NCBI RefSeq assembly: GCF_003063455.1
Contig: NZ_NESN01000001.1
Location: 310,001-374,000, forward strand
Source of the DNA: Limnohabitans parvus II-B4
GTDB taxonomy: Bacteria > Pseudomonadota > Gammaproteobacteria > Burkholderiales > Burkholderiaceae_C
Reading direction: 5' to 3'
Length of the DNA stretch: 64,000 bases
A model generated the notes under the pieces. The model was given only the letters and a program-made list of their open reading frames with translations, was not told the DNA's origin and ran no database searches. A program made the translations under genes and the position numbers. This document shows positions 36,993 to 46,006 of the stretch, one piece after another. Positions within the stretch are counted from its first letter, which is position 1. Every line of letters begins with the position of its first letter.

Positions 36993-38206
36993 CAAGCCAT
37001 CGCCCTGCTCAGGCTCAACGCGGGGCCATCACCTTGCTGGTGGCCATTGGCCTGGTGATTCTGGCCAGCCTGACCAGTTTTTACAGCGCGCGCAGCGTGC
37101 TGATGGACCAACTGGCCAGCCACAACCATGCGCACGCAAGCCAGGCACGACTGGCTGCCGATGCGGCTTTGGCCAGTGCACAGGCGGCAATCGCAAACAG
37201 CAGCCCCAATGCGAATGCGCTCTTGACCACGCGCACCGACTGCCCGGCGGGCGTGACCGGCCCGCAGTGGCAGTGCAGCGCAATGAGCGTCGCGCCTCAC
37301 CCCGGCCTGCCCCAAGCGCAACTGAGCGCCACCGCCGTGCGCGATCTGGTCCAGTCGCCTCACGTATGGACGGTGCATGCCAGCGCCAGCATCGCGGGCC
37401 AAAACAGCCGAGCACAGGCACGTGAGAGCTTGTTTGTGCCTTTTGTGGCCCCGGCACCGGGCCTGGCGGCACCTGCCGCGCTGGTGCTGAACGGCTGCAT
37501 CAGCGCGGCCACCGGTGCCAGCCTGCGCGTGTGCCCCCTCTCCAGCAAAGGCGAGGCCTGCACAGGCACCGCGAAAGGCCCTGCCGTGCAAACGCATTTC
37601 GTGGTGGACACCAACCGCAACGGCAGCATCTCCAGCGCCGAGAAAAATGCCTGCCTCGCCCTGAGCCCCACCAGCTTGCCCGGCGGGGGCAGCAAAACGG
37701 GCCCCAGCACAGCCATGCCGCGCAGCCCCTGCAACCGAGCAGCCTGGCGCAGCGTGCTGGGCGACATCACTGACGAACAGCTGCAAGCCTGGTCAAGCGC
37801 CCAAGAGCGCAACGGCCTGACAGCGCAAACCACACCCCCGCGCTCGATTTACTGGATCGACAGCCCCGGCGACTGGCTGCAAAGCGTGGGCACCACCGAC
37901 ACCCCGGCATTGCTGGTGTTTTCTGCCCAAGCCTGCGCCCAGCGCTGTCCGCGCATCGGTGCCAGTGTGCGCATTGTGGGCAGCGTCTTGCTCGACTCCG
38001 GGTGCAACGACGACAAAATGCGGGGCTGGCAAGCCGGGACCATCGAAGGCCAACTGGTGGTGGAATCGGGCTTGCCCGAGTGGCGCTCGGGCTCCATGAT
38101 CGCGCGCCCTGAAGGCCGCAATGCCTACATCCTCAATTGGCCCGAAGGCATCGATGCAACACGGGTCCAGCGCGTCAATGGCAGCTGGAGCGAGGGCACA
38201 CCGTGA
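36989..38206 (+). CDS. PilX-like minor pilin, unusually long
   Basis: The 405-aa protein has a PilX-type N-terminus (QRGAITLLVAIGLVIL, no +5 Glu as usual for PilX) with one TM helix (about 12-33). It is about twice the length of typical PilX. The extra C-terminal region includes an EF-hand-like loop, DTNRNGSISSAE (residues 207-218), and several Cys. ATG 36989 overlaps the PilW stop. The added domain may replace functions normally given by PilY1, which is absent here (inference). Confidence 0.8.
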   Translation: MTSHRPAQAQRGAITLLVAIGLVILASLTSFYSARSVLMDQLASHNHAHASQARLAADAALASAQAAIANSSPNANALLTTRTDCPAGVTGPQWQCSAMSVAPHPGLPQAQLSATAVRDLVQSPHVWTVHASASIAGQNSRAQARESLFVPFVAPAPGLAAPAALVLNGCISAATGASLRVCPLSSKGEACTGTAKGPAVQTHFVVDTNRNGSISSAEKNACLALSPTSLPGGGSKTGPSTAMPRSPCNRAAWRSVLGDITDEQLQAWSSAQERNGLTAQTTPPRSIYWIDSPGDWLQSVGTTDTPALLVFSAQACAQRCPRIGASVRIVGSVLLDSGCNDDKMRGWQAGTIEGQLVVESGLPEWRSGSMIARPEGRNAYILNWPEGIDATRVQRVNGSWSEGTP

Positions 38207-38604
38207 CACATCAGCCACGCGCCCAACAAGGCATGGCCTTGATCGAAGCCCTGATCGCCTCGGCGGTGCTGGGCATCGGGCTGGTGGGTGCCACGCAGTT
38301 GACACTCAAAACCCTGCACATGGCCAGCCAAAGCCGCCAACACACCGTGGCCCAACACCTGGCCCAAGAAGCCATGGACTGCTTGCACGCCCAGGCCTTG
38401 CCCTGCCCCGGTCAAGAGGCCATCCAGGTGCAAGGCGTGCGCTACACCCGGCAAACACGCAGCACACCCCGAGGCGATGGCCTGATCAACGACCTGCAAG
38501 TCAGCGTGGAATGGACAGCCAGCGGAGCAGGTGCCAACACCCGCCTTGAATGGCACAGCAGCGCCTCGGCCATCCCCCTGTGGGTTGGCGTATCCTCGCC
38601 TTAG
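38203..38604 (+). CDS. PilV-like minor pilin
   Basis: The 133-aa protein has the leader QPRAQQG followed by MALIEALIASAVLGIG, a standard prepilin cleavage region with Glu at +5. The start is GTG 38203, overlapping the PilX stop (GTGA), with GGAGCGAGGG upstream. It closes the minor pilin operon and would join PilW/PilX in the pilus tip-priming complex. Confidence 0.87.
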   Translation: MTHQPRAQQGMALIEALIASAVLGIGLVGATQLTLKTLHMASQSRQHTVAQHLAQEAMDCLHAQALPCPGQEAIQVQGVRYTRQTRSTPRGDGLINDLQVSVEWTASGAGANTRLEWHSSASAIPLWVGVSSP

Positions 38605-38685
38605 TCTGCGCGACCGTTTGGCCGCGCCACCAGAACCACCCATTTGTTGTCCGCTGTGCCCTCTTCGACCGTTCACCCCTCCCCC

Positions 38686-39804
38686 ATGCAACGCGCCTTG
38701 GACCTGGCTCGCCAGGCCCTGTGGCTGACTTCACCCAACCCCCGCGTGGGCTGCGTGATCACCTCAACCGACGGCACGGTGCTGGGCGAAGGCCACACCC
38801 AACGCGCAGGCGGCCCGCACGCCGAAATCATGGCGCTGCGCGACGCCGCTGCACGCGGACACAAGGTGCAGGGCGCCACCGCCTGGGTCACACTGGAACC
38901 CTGCGCTCACCAGGGCCGCACCGGCCCCTGCTGCGATGCGTTGGCCGCAGCGGGTATTGCCCGCGTGGTGTCGGCCATGACCGACCCCAACCCCAAAGTG
39001 GCAGGCCAGGGCATGGCGCGTTTGGCGGCAGCGGGCGTGCAGACCGAAACCCTCGACCCGCAAAGCGACATCGCCCTGCAAGCGCGTGAACTCAACATCG
39101 GCTTTCTCAGCCGCATGGAGCGTGGCCTGCCATGGGTGCGCATGAAAGTGGCCACCTCGCTCGACGGCCAAACCGCGCTGCAAAACGGCCAAAGCCAGTG
39201 GATCACCAGCGCCCCTGCCCGCGCCGATGGCCACGCTTGGCGGGCCAGGGCCTGCGCCATCCTGACGGGGATTGGCACCGTGCTCGAAGACGACCCGCTG
39301 CTCAATGTGCGCGGCATGGACGCCCCGCGCCAGCCGCACTTGGTGGTGGTGGACAGCCGCCTGGACATGCCCCTGAGCGCCAAGTTGCTGGGCACACAAG
39401 GCACGGGCGAACAAGCCCGGCAGATCTGGATTTACACCGCTGCCCCCGCCACCGCCACACCCGAAAACCTGGACAAACGCGCCGCACTGACCGCACGCGG
39501 CGTGACCGTGATCGACTGCCCCGGCCCCGGTGGCAAGGTCGATCTGGCGGCCATGCTGCGCGACCTGGCCCGGCGCGAGATCAACGAACTGCATGTCGAG
39601 GCCGGTCACAAGCTCAACGGCTCGTTCATCCGCGAAGGGCTGGTGGACGAATTTTTGGTCTATCTGGCCCCGCAACTGCTGGGCCCAGGCCAGGGCCTGG
39701 CCAATTTGCCCGCCCTCACCGAGCTGAGTGGTGCTGTGCTGCTGGCCTTTCATGCGGTGGACCGCATCGGACCGGACTTGCGCCTGCTGCTGCGCCGGGC
39801 TTGA
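38686..39804 (+). CDS. ribD: Bifunctional riboflavin biosynthesis deaminase/reductase
   Basis: This enzyme of about 372 aa performs the deaminase and reductase steps on the pyrimidine intermediate of riboflavin synthesis. The N-terminal zinc deaminase domain shows HAE (GGPHAEIMAL) and PCAHQGRTGPC; the C-terminal reductase domain starts near WVRMKVATSLDGQTAL. The start is uncertain: ATG 38686 is used, but GTG 38656 or TTG 38644 in frame would give a few more residues, and none has a clear ribosome site. Confidence 0.93.
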   Translation: MQRALDLARQALWLTSPNPRVGCVITSTDGTVLGEGHTQRAGGPHAEIMALRDAAARGHKVQGATAWVTLEPCAHQGRTGPCCDALAAAGIARVVSAMTDPNPKVAGQGMARLAAAGVQTETLDPQSDIALQARELNIGFLSRMERGLPWVRMKVATSLDGQTALQNGQSQWITSAPARADGHAWRARACAILTGIGTVLEDDPLLNVRGMDAPRQPHLVVVDSRLDMPLSAKLLGTQGTGEQARQIWIYTAAPATATPENLDKRAALTARGVTVIDCPGPGGKVDLAAMLRDLARREINELHVEAGHKLNGSFIREGLVDEFLVYLAPQLLGPGQGLANLPALTELSGAVLLAFHAVDRIGPDLRLLLRRA

Positions 39805-39815
39805 GACCCTGAGGC

Positions 39816-39889
39816 ATTCGCGAGCAGGGGCTCGCTCCCACATTAAACCGAGCCATGTCCATGGTGGGAGGCTGCCCCTGCGGCCGAAT
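39816..39889. repeat. REPIN-like inverted pair of REP sequences
   Basis: A 26-bp block (39816-39841) with an internal palindrome around GAGCAGGGGCTC is followed by an inverted, partly diverged copy (39864-39889) after 22 nt. The first block strongly resembles the REP sequences common in Pseudomonas. It lies between the convergent ribD and rpiA genes. Confidence 0.65.
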
Positions 39890-39922
39890 CACAATGCCGC
39901 GCTCAGCTCGGGGTACCGAGAC

Positions 39923-40594
39923 TCAGAACGACAGCGTCTTCACACCTGTCGATGTGCCCAGCAAGCAGACTTGCGCTTTTTGCAAGGCAAACACGCCCAC
40001 CGTCACCACACCAGGCCACTGGCTGACGGTGTTTTCAAACGCCACCGGATCGGTGATCTTCAAGCCCTTCACATCGACGATGTGCTGGCCGTTGTCGGTC
40101 ACCAGAGGCTGACCGTCTTTTTGGCGCACCGCAGCCGTGCCGCCCATCGCCACAAACTGGCGCATCACGCGGGCCGTGGCCATGGGGATGACTTCCACGG
40201 GCAGAGGGAAAGCGCCCAAAGCGTCCACCAGCTTGCTCTCATCGGCGATGCAGACAAACTTTTGGCTCTGCGCCGCCACGATTTTTTCTCGGGTCAGGGC
40301 CGCACCACCGCCCTTGACCATGTGGCCCTGGTGGTCGATTTCGTCCGCACCGTCGATGTAGACCGACAAGCTTTCGACCTCGTTGCTGTCAAACACCGGA
40401 ATGCCCAGGGCCTTCAGACGCACGGTAGAGGCTTCGGAGCTGGACACTGCGCCCTTGATCTGGTCTTTCATCGTGGCCAGCGCGTCGATGAATTTGTTGA
40501 CCGTGGAGCCCGTACCCACGCCGACGATCTCGCCGTGAACAACGTATTTCAGGGCGGCTTGGCCCACCAGGGCTTTGAGTTCGTCTTGTGTCAT
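39923..40594 (-). CDS. rpiA: Ribose-5-phosphate isomerase A
   Basis: This 223-aa enzyme interconverts ribose 5-phosphate and ribulose 5-phosphate in the pentose phosphate pathway. Conserved segments are [28 protein letters not shown] and [15 protein letters not shown] 40594 (MTQDELK) fits the family N-terminus; the frame stays open upstream to 41329 but that part is antisense to pyrD. It is divergent from pyrD. Confidence 0.96.
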   Translation of the reverse strand: MTQDELKALVGQAALKYVVHGEIVGVGTGSTVNKFIDALATMKDQIKGAVSSSEASTVRLKALGIPVFDSNEVESLSVYIDGADEIDHQGHMVKGGGAALTREKIVAAQSQKFVCIADESKLVDALGAFPLPVEVIPMATARVMRQFVAMGGTAAVRQKDGQPLVTDNGQHIVDVKGLKITDPVAFENTVSQWPGVVTVGVFALQKAQVCLLGTSTGVKTLSF

Positions 40595-40687
40595 GGGGTC
40601 GGGTCTGGGTAAAAAATGGAAGGTGCGCCAGGGTTTGAGACAATCAGTGCAATTGTTGTCAACGCCTTTGCTGGCTGGAATTATCCA

Positions 40688-41731
40688 ATGTCCCTGATCC
40701 CTTACGCCCTCCTTCGCCCCTTTTTGTTCAAGATGGACCCCGAAGAGGCCCACGAACTGACGATCGAGGGCCTGGCCCGCACCCAAAACACCCCACTGGA
40801 CCGCGTTTACCGCCAGCCCTTTGTGGCGCAGCCCATCACACTGGCGGGCTTGCAGTTTCCCAACCGGGTGGGCCTGGCTGCTGGCCTCGACAAAAACGCC
40901 CGCTGCATCGACGGCCTGGGCGCCATGGGTTTTGGATTTGTCGAAGTGGGCACCGTCACGCCCAAGGCGCAGCCCGGCAACGCGAAGCCGCGCATGTTCC
41001 GCCTGCCCGAGGCGCAAGCCTTGATCAACCGCCTGGGTTTTAACAACGACGGGCTCGACGCCTTCATCGCCAACGTCAAGCGCTCCAAGTTCCGCCAGCA
41101 AGGCCGGCTGCTCGGTCTGAACATCGGTAAAAACGCCGCCACCCCGATTGAAAACGCCACCGACGACTATTTGATCGCGCTGGCAGGGGTGTACCCGCAT
41201 GCCGACTACGTGACGGTGAACATCTCCAGCCCCAACACCAAGAACCTGCGCGCCCTGCAAAGTGACGAGGCGCTGGACGGCCTGCTGGGCGCACTGGTAG
41301 CGCGGCGTGAAGAACTGGCTGCCGAACACGGCCGCCGCGTGCCCATGTTCCTGAAAATCGCCCCTGATCTAGACGAAACCCAAGTGGGCGTGATCGCTGC
41401 CACCTTGCAAAAGCACGGCATGGACGGCGTGATCGCCACCAACACCACACTGGCGCGTGACGCGGTGAGCGGTCTGCCGCATGCCGAAGAAACCGGCGGT
41501 CTGTCGGGTGCGCCCGTGCTCGAAGGCAGCAACCGTGTGATCCGCCAGCTGCGTGCTGCTTTAGGCAAGGACTTCCCCATCATCGGCGTGGGCGGTATCC
41601 TGAGCGGACACGATGCGATCGCAAAAATAGAAGCCGGGGCCGACGTGGTGCAGATTTACACCGGGCTGATCTACAAAGGCCCTGCGCTGGTCACCGAAGT
41701 GGCGAGTGCGCTGCAGCAGATGAAGCGTTGA
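40688..41731 (+). CDS. pyrD: Dihydroorotate dehydrogenase (quinone)
   Basis: This 347-aa class 2, membrane-associated FMN enzyme oxidises dihydroorotate with quinone in pyrimidine synthesis. It has the N-terminal helical membrane-binding part (about 1-40), [12 protein letters not shown], the catalytic Ser region [12 protein letters not shown] and a C-terminal FMN phosphate site [11 protein letters not shown] 40688 ([14 protein letters not shown]) matches the family start. Confidence 0.96.
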   Translation: MSLIPYALLRPFLFKMDPEEAHELTIEGLARTQNTPLDRVYRQPFVAQPITLAGLQFPNRVGLAAGLDKNARCIDGLGAMGFGFVEVGTVTPKAQPGNAKPRMFRLPEAQALINRLGFNNDGLDAFIANVKRSKFRQQGRLLGLNIGKNAATPIENATDDYLIALAGVYPHADYVTVNISSPNTKNLRALQSDEALDGLLGALVARREELAAEHGRRVPMFLKIAPDLDETQVGVIAATLQKHGMDGVIATNTTLARDAVSGLPHAEETGGLSGAPVLEGSNRVIRQLRAALGKDFPIIGVGGILSGHDAIAKIEAGADVVQIYTGLIYKGPALVTEVASALQQMKR

Positions 41732-41733
41732 AT

Positions 41734-41764
41734 AAAAAAACGGCATGCCCCACCGGTTCATGCC
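41734..41764 (-). terminator. Rho-independent terminator after GNAT gene
   Basis: On the minus strand a 6-bp stem (41764-41759 with 41747-41742) and an 11-nt loop precede a run of seven T (41740-41734). It follows the GNAT gene stop by 9 nt. Confidence 0.6.
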
Positions 41765-41773
41765 ATTCGCGCA

Positions 41774-42235
41774 TCAAAGTTCCTTCGAATAAATGATGAA
41801 ACCTGTATGGCTGGCCACTTTGTCATACAGGGCTCGGCCAGACACATTTCCGATCTGCGTTGTCCAATAAACCCGAGAACTGCCGTCAGCGCGTGCAGCC
41901 GTATAAACGGCCTCAATGAGATGCTGAGCAATTCGCTGGCCTCTGTGGCTGGGCGCGGTGAACAAATCCTGCAAATAGCAAACATCATGCAGCCGGGTTG
42001 TGCTGCGGTGAAAAAGGCAGTGCACCAAGGCCACCACAGTGTTGCCATCCACAGCCACAAAGGCATGAACCGGCTCTTCAGCGCTGAAAAACCGTGCCCA
42101 AGTAGCATCGGTGATGTTCTCTGCCAATGCTGTCTCGCCTTCCCGGCCATAAAAAGCGTTGTACCCATCCCAAAGGGGTCGCCATTGGGCATAGTCCTCG
42201 CGCTGAATGGGGCGGATGATGATGTCCTTGGGCAT
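41774..42235 (-). CDS. GNAT-family N-acetyltransferase
   Basis: This 153-aa protein has the GNAT fold. The acetyl-CoA-binding segment is visible as LQDLFTAPSHRGQRIAQHLIEAV (near 87-110), with a downstream YDKVASHTGF motif. The substrate is unknown; the closest type is the small amine or amino-acid acetyltransferases. ATG 42235 (MPKDIIIRP) begins the domain. It follows the thioesterase gene by 5 nt and is probably cotranscribed with it. Confidence 0.88.
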   Translation of the reverse strand: MPKDIIIRPIQREDYAQWRPLWDGYNAFYGREGETALAENITDATWARFFSAEEPVHAFVAVDGNTVVALVHCLFHRSTTRLHDVCYLQDLFTAPSHRGQRIAQHLIEAVYTAARADGSSRVYWTTQIGNVSGRALYDKVASHTGFIIYSKEL

Positions 42236-42240
42236 GTTTT

Positions 42241-43047
42241 TCAGTCCTTGAAATACACCAGCTGGTGCGTGCTCGCCAGCAGCTGACCTTCGGGACTCCA
42301 CAGCTGGCCGGACTGGTCAAAGTAGCCGTGGCGGTAGTTCAGCGCCTTGGCCACGCCCAGCACATGGCGTGTGCCCACCTGCGCCAGCAAGGCGCTGTCG
42401 GCGTGGAAATAGGTGGTGAGGGACACCGTGCCAATGAGGGCGCGGCGGCGGCGGCGGATGTAGATGCGAGGGAAAAAGCTGTCGCTCAATGCCGCCAAAG
42501 AAGCAAAGTCCAGGGACCGCTCCGGCTCGTCGCGCATCCACAGGGTTGAGCGCGAATGGGCTTGCTCTTGCTCATCAAAGGCAGCGGGGAAAGCGCCTTC
42601 GACAAAACGCATGTCGTAACGTTGGGGCCAAGCGGGCATGCCTTTCACGGGCATGCGAGGCACGGCCTCGGGCGCGGGCACGTTGGCGGGCATCACGGCC
42701 TCCACGTTTGACCAAGTTTCGCGGCGCACAGCGAACACTGCGGTGGCGGTGGCCACCACGCCTTCGGCTTGGTGGGCTTCGATGATCCAGTGCTGAGTGG
42801 AGCGATTGGTGCGAACAGGCCGCGCCACAAATCGGATCTCGCCATCGGCCACCGGGGCGGCAAAGTTGACTGTGAGCGCCACCGGCTCGCCCAGGCGCTC
42901 GGGATGCAGCATGGCCGACTGCAGCAACTGCGCTGAAGTGGTGCCGCCAAAGGGCCCGATCATGTTGGCGTATGCCGGGTGGGTCGCGCCCATGAATTCG
43001 TGGGGCGCGCTGGCTTTCAGATCAATGGCTTCGTCAAGAGGGTGCAT
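42241..43047 (-). CDS. TesB-like double-hotdog acyl-CoA thioesterase
   Basis: The 268-aa protein appears to be a tandem hotdog acyl-CoA thioesterase. The N-terminal half has FGGTTSAQLLQSAM and VNFAAPVADGEI; the C-terminal half has LGVAKALNYRHGYFDQSGQLWSPEGQLLASTHQLVYF, the usual ending of TesB-type enzymes. It would hydrolyse acyl-CoA in the cytoplasm; chain-length preference cannot be read. ATG 43047 (MHPLDEAIDL) is chosen. Confidence 0.83.
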   Translation of the reverse strand: MHPLDEAIDLKASAPHEFMGATHPAYANMIGPFGGTTSAQLLQSAMLHPERLGEPVALTVNFAAPVADGEIRFVARPVRTNRSTQHWIIEAHQAEGVVATATAVFAVRRETWSNVEAVMPANVPAPEAVPRMPVKGMPAWPQRYDMRFVEGAFPAAFDEQEQAHSRSTLWMRDEPERSLDFASLAALSDSFFPRIYIRRRRRALIGTVSLTTYFHADSALLAQVGTRHVLGVAKALNYRHGYFDQSGQLWSPEGQLLASTHQLVYFKD

Positions 43048-43096
43048 GCTCAAGATGATAGGTGCGCACCTGCGGCCTGCGCTGTCCCAAATGCGA

Positions 43097-44206
43097 TCAG
43101 ACCAACCGAGCGCAGACCTCGTCGGCAATCGCCAACGAACTGGTCAGACCCGGCGACTCGATGCCCAGAAGGTTCACCAGGCCCGGGACACCGTGCTCGG
43201 CGGGGCCTTGGATCATGAAGTCGGCTGCTGCCTCGTGCGGGGCGTTGATCTTGGGGCGCATGCCCGAGTAACCGGCTTGCAATGCGCCATCTTGCAATGC
43301 GGGCCAGTATTTGCGTACTTCGGCATAAAAGGCATCGCCGCGGCGCGGGTCCACTTGCAGGTCAGCGGGGTCATCGACCCATTGCACATCCGGACCGAAC
43401 TTCGCTTGCCCACCCAAATCCAGCGTCAGGTGCACCCCCAAACCCGCTTTTTCGGGCACGGGGTAGATCAGGCGGGAAAACGGCGCCTTGCCCGCCAACG
43501 TGAAGTAGTTGCCCTTGGCGTAATGGGCTTGGGGCAAGAGGCTTTTGTCCAGCCCGTCCATGCGCTCGGCCAATGCCACGGCGCTCAGCCCAGCAGCGTT
43601 GACCAGCAACTTGCACGCCAGCTCGGTGCCATCTTGCGTTCGTACGCAGATCGGGTGGGTGGCGGTGCCGTGCTTGAGGCCTATGTGCTGCACGGGCGAG
43701 ACCAGCGCCAGCAGGCCGCCTGCGTTTTCCATGTCGCCCTGCAGGGCAAGCATCAGGCCATGGCTGTCCACCACGCCCGTGCTGGGCGAGAGCAGCGCCG
43801 CGTCACAAGAGAGCGCAGGCTCCAGCGCGTGGGCCTGGGCCGCCGAGAGTTTTTGCAAATCGTGCACGCCGTTGGCGGCCGCTTTGGCCATGATGCCGTC
43901 CAGGGCCAGCACTTGCTCAGGAGTCGTGGCCACGATCAGCTTGCCCAACCGCTGATGCGCCACGCCGCGCTCGGCGCAATAGGCATACAGCAGCCCCTTG
44001 CCTTGCACGCACAGCCGGGCCTTGAGCGAACCCGCCGGGTAATAAATGCCCGCGTGGATGACCTCGCTGTTGCGCGAGCTGGTGCCCGTGCCGATGGCGT
44101 TCTCCGATTCGAGCAACAGCACCTCGCGGCCCGACAGCGCCAGCGCCCGCCCCACAGCCAGGCCGACCACGCCAGCCCCGATCACAACAGCATCAACTTG
44201 TTCCAT
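43097..44206 (-). CDS. FAD-dependent oxidoreductase (L-2-hydroxyglutarate oxidase-like)
   Basis: The 369-aa DAO-family flavoprotein has the dinucleotide motif [13 protein letters not shown] (about 7-19), then [15 protein letters not shown], typical of LhgO-type L-2-hydroxyglutarate oxidases, and a C-terminal FAD segment [14 protein letters not shown]. Likely substrates are 2-hydroxy acids, with electrons passed to quinone or oxygen. ATG 44206 is used; ATG 44215 (MLPMEQ) is equally possible. It is divergent from the SDR gene. Confidence 0.87.
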   Translation of the reverse strand: MEQVDAVVIGAGVVGLAVGRALALSGREVLLLESENAIGTGTSSRNSEVIHAGIYYPAGSLKARLCVQGKGLLYAYCAERGVAHQRLGKLIVATTPEQVLALDGIMAKAAANGVHDLQKLSAAQAHALEPALSCDAALLSPSTGVVDSHGLMLALQGDMENAGGLLALVSPVQHIGLKHGTATHPICVRTQDGTELACKLLVNAAGLSAVALAERMDGLDKSLLPQAHYAKGNYFTLAGKAPFSRLIYPVPEKAGLGVHLTLDLGGQAKFGPDVQWVDDPADLQVDPRRGDAFYAEVRKYWPALQDGALQAGYSGMRPKINAPHEAAADFMIQGPAEHGVPGLVNLLGIESPGLTSSLAIADEVCARLV

Positions 44207-44320
44207 GGGCAGCATTGTGGCGCAGGCTTGGCTCCTCGCCTGCTCGGGTGACACCCGCAAGACAGACACGGGCAGCGCACACAGGCAGACTGCCAACCAT
44301 TCAAACAAGGAGACCGTTTC

Positions 44321-45082
44321 ATGTCGCTGTTCAATCTCAAAGGCAAAGTCGCCGTCGTCACGGGCTCCAGCCGGGGCATAGGCCGCTCCATCGCACACCA
44401 GCTGGCCAAACAAGGTGCCAAGGTGGTGGTGTCCAGCCGCAAGCAAGACGCCTGCGAAGTGGTGGTCAAAGAGATCCAGGCCGCAGGCGGCGAGGCCATG
44501 GCGATTGCCGCCAGCATCTCCAGCAAAGAACAGCTGCAAAACCTGATCGACCAAACCCGAGGAGCCTGGGGCCCGATCGACATCCTGGTGTGCAACGCGG
44601 CCACCAACCCCTATTACGGCCCAACCACAGGCATGAGCGACGAGGTGTTCGACAAGGTCATGCGCAACAACGTGCTGTCCAACACCTGGCTGTGCACCAT
44701 GGTCTACCCCGACATGAAAGCCAAGAAGGACGGTGCCATCGTCATCGTGTCGTCGATCGGCGGCCTGCACGGCTCGGCCATCATCGGGGCGTACAACATT
44801 TCCAAGGCGGCCGATATGCAGTTGGCACGCAACCTGGCCGTGGAATGGGGTCCAGACAACATCCGAGTGAACTGCATCGCACCGGGCCTGATCAAGACCG
44901 ACTTTGCCAAGGCCCTGCACGAGGACCCGGTGCTGAGTGCCAAGTACAACGGCGAGACACCCCTGCGCCGCATGGGTGAGCCGGATGACATTGGTGGGGT
45001 GGCGGTGTTTTTGGCCAGTCCAGCCGGGCAGTACGTGACAGGGCAGACCATCGTGGCCGATGGGGGGATGATGATTCGCTGA
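44321..45082 (+). CDS. Short-chain dehydrogenase/reductase
   Basis: This 253-aa NAD(P)-dependent enzyme of the classical SDR family shows the TGSSRGIG cofactor motif (14-21), NAA (92-94), catalytic Ser144/145, Tyr158 and Lys162 (YNISK), and a PGLIKTDF loop. An AAGGAG site precedes the ATG. The substrate cannot be read; similar SDRs reduce 3-oxoacyl groups or act on alcohols. The C-terminus [15 protein letters not shown] is complete. Confidence 0.93.
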   Translation: MSLFNLKGKVAVVTGSSRGIGRSIAHQLAKQGAKVVVSSRKQDACEVVVKEIQAAGGEAMAIAASISSKEQLQNLIDQTRGAWGPIDILVCNAATNPYYGPTTGMSDEVFDKVMRNNVLSNTWLCTMVYPDMKAKKDGAIVIVSSIGGLHGSAIIGAYNISKAADMQLARNLAVEWGPDNIRVNCIAPGLIKTDFAKALHEDPVLSAKYNGETPLRRMGEPDDIGGVAVFLASPAGQYVTGQTIVADGGMMIR

Positions 45083-45090
45083 CTTTGCTT

Positions 45091-45111
45091 GGTGCTCGGT
45101 GCTCGGTGCTT
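45091..45111. repeat. Three copies of a 7-bp tandem repeat
   Basis: GGTGCTC occurs at 45091-45097 and 45098-45104, followed by GGTGCTT at 45105-45111, just after the SDR gene. It is followed almost at once by the long inverted repeat. Confidence 0.8.
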
Positions 45112-45119
45112 CGGGTAGC

Positions 45120-45195
45120 GCTGAGCATGGGCTGGGGCCGCGCACCTCATGAGGGAGTACCCAAAATCGGTGCCCGGCCCCAGCCCATGCTCAGC
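45120..45195. repeat. Perfect 21-bp inverted repeat with 34-nt loop
   Basis: Arms 45120-45140 and 45175-45195 are exact reverse complements and GC-rich. There is no T tract, so it is not a standard terminator for the SDR gene, though a stem this stable could stop or protect the transcript. It could also be a small mobile-element remnant. Confidence 0.85.
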
Positions 45196-45286
45196 TCAGT
45201 GGTCGATTGAAGTTCAACCCAGCAGCAGGTTGTTGGCTCAGGTATAACCTCTGCCCCTGGGGTCACATTCACCTTCGGCCCAAAAA

Positions 45287-45316
45287 GCAAAAAGCCCGCA
45301 CAAGCGGGCTTTTTGC
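45287..45316 (-). terminator. Rho-independent terminator after sodB
   Basis: A 13-bp stem (45287-45299 with 45304-45316) with a 4-nt loop has T/A runs on both sides. It lies 18 nt after the sodB stop and may also stop plus-strand transcripts from the SDR gene. Confidence 0.85.
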
Positions 45317-45333
45317 ATGGAGGAAAACCTCGA

Positions 45334-45915
45334 TCAGGCGAAGTTCTTCTCTGCGAAAGACCAGTTCACCAGCTTGTCGAGGAAAGTCTCGACGAACTTG
45401 GGACGCATGTTGCGGTAGTCGATGTAGTAAGCGTGTTCCCACACGTCCACGGTCAACAAAGCGGTGTCGCCAGTCGTCAAGGGGGTGCCTGCTGCGCCCA
45501 TGTTAACGATGTCCACCGAGCCGTCGGCTTTCTTGACCAGCCATGTCCAGCCGGAGCCGAAGTTGCCCACGGCGCTCTTGACGAAGGCTTCTTTGAAAGC
45601 GGCGTAGCTGCCGAACTTGGCGTTGATGGCAGTTGCCAAAGCGCCTGTGGGTTCACCGCCGCCTTGGGGCTTCATGCAGTTCCAGAAGAAGGTGTGGTTC
45701 CAGATCTGGGCAGAGTTGTTGTAAACGCCGCCGCTGGACTTCTTGATGATTTCTTCGAGAGACATGCTCTCGAATTCGGTGCCTTTTTGCAGGTTGTTCA
45801 GGTTCACCACATACGCGTTGTGGTGCTTGCCGTGGTGGAACTCCAGGGTTTCCTGGCTGTAGTGAGGGGCCAGTGCGTCGATCGCATAAGGCAGAGCGGG
45901 CAAGGTGTGTTCCAT
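45334..45915 (-). CDS. sodB: Iron-type superoxide dismutase
   Basis: This 193-aa enzyme dismutates superoxide in the cytoplasm. Metal ligands are seen at H27 (LEFHHGKHH), in IWNHTFFW, and in [11 protein letters not shown]. The Gln in NNSAQIWNH and the [10 protein letters not shown] loop point to the Fe-type. An AAAAGGA site precedes the ATG. A terminator follows directly, so it is likely monocistronic. Confidence 0.96.
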   Translation of the reverse strand: MEHTLPALPYAIDALAPHYSQETLEFHHGKHHNAYVVNLNNLQKGTEFESMSLEEIIKKSSGGVYNNSAQIWNHTFFWNCMKPQGGGEPTGALATAINAKFGSYAAFKEAFVKSAVGNFGSGWTWLVKKADGSVDIVNMGAAGTPLTTGDTALLTVDVWEHAYYIDYRNMRPKFVETFLDKLVNWSFAEKNFA

Positions 45916-46006
45916 GAGGGTGTCCTTTTGTTGTTGCGGTTGAGGGTAGACCCATGCATTTTAGGGGCTGAACGATCGCCCTTTGGCGCAGCAGGTCACT
46001 CCAAAG

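Noticed and set aside
40595..41329. N-terminal extension of rpiA
   Set aside because: The open frame is antisense to pyrD; the family start fits ATG 40594.
44207..45145. N-terminal extension of the FAD oxidoreductase
   Set aside because: It is antisense to the SDR gene, and the GxGxxG motif begins right after ATG 44206.
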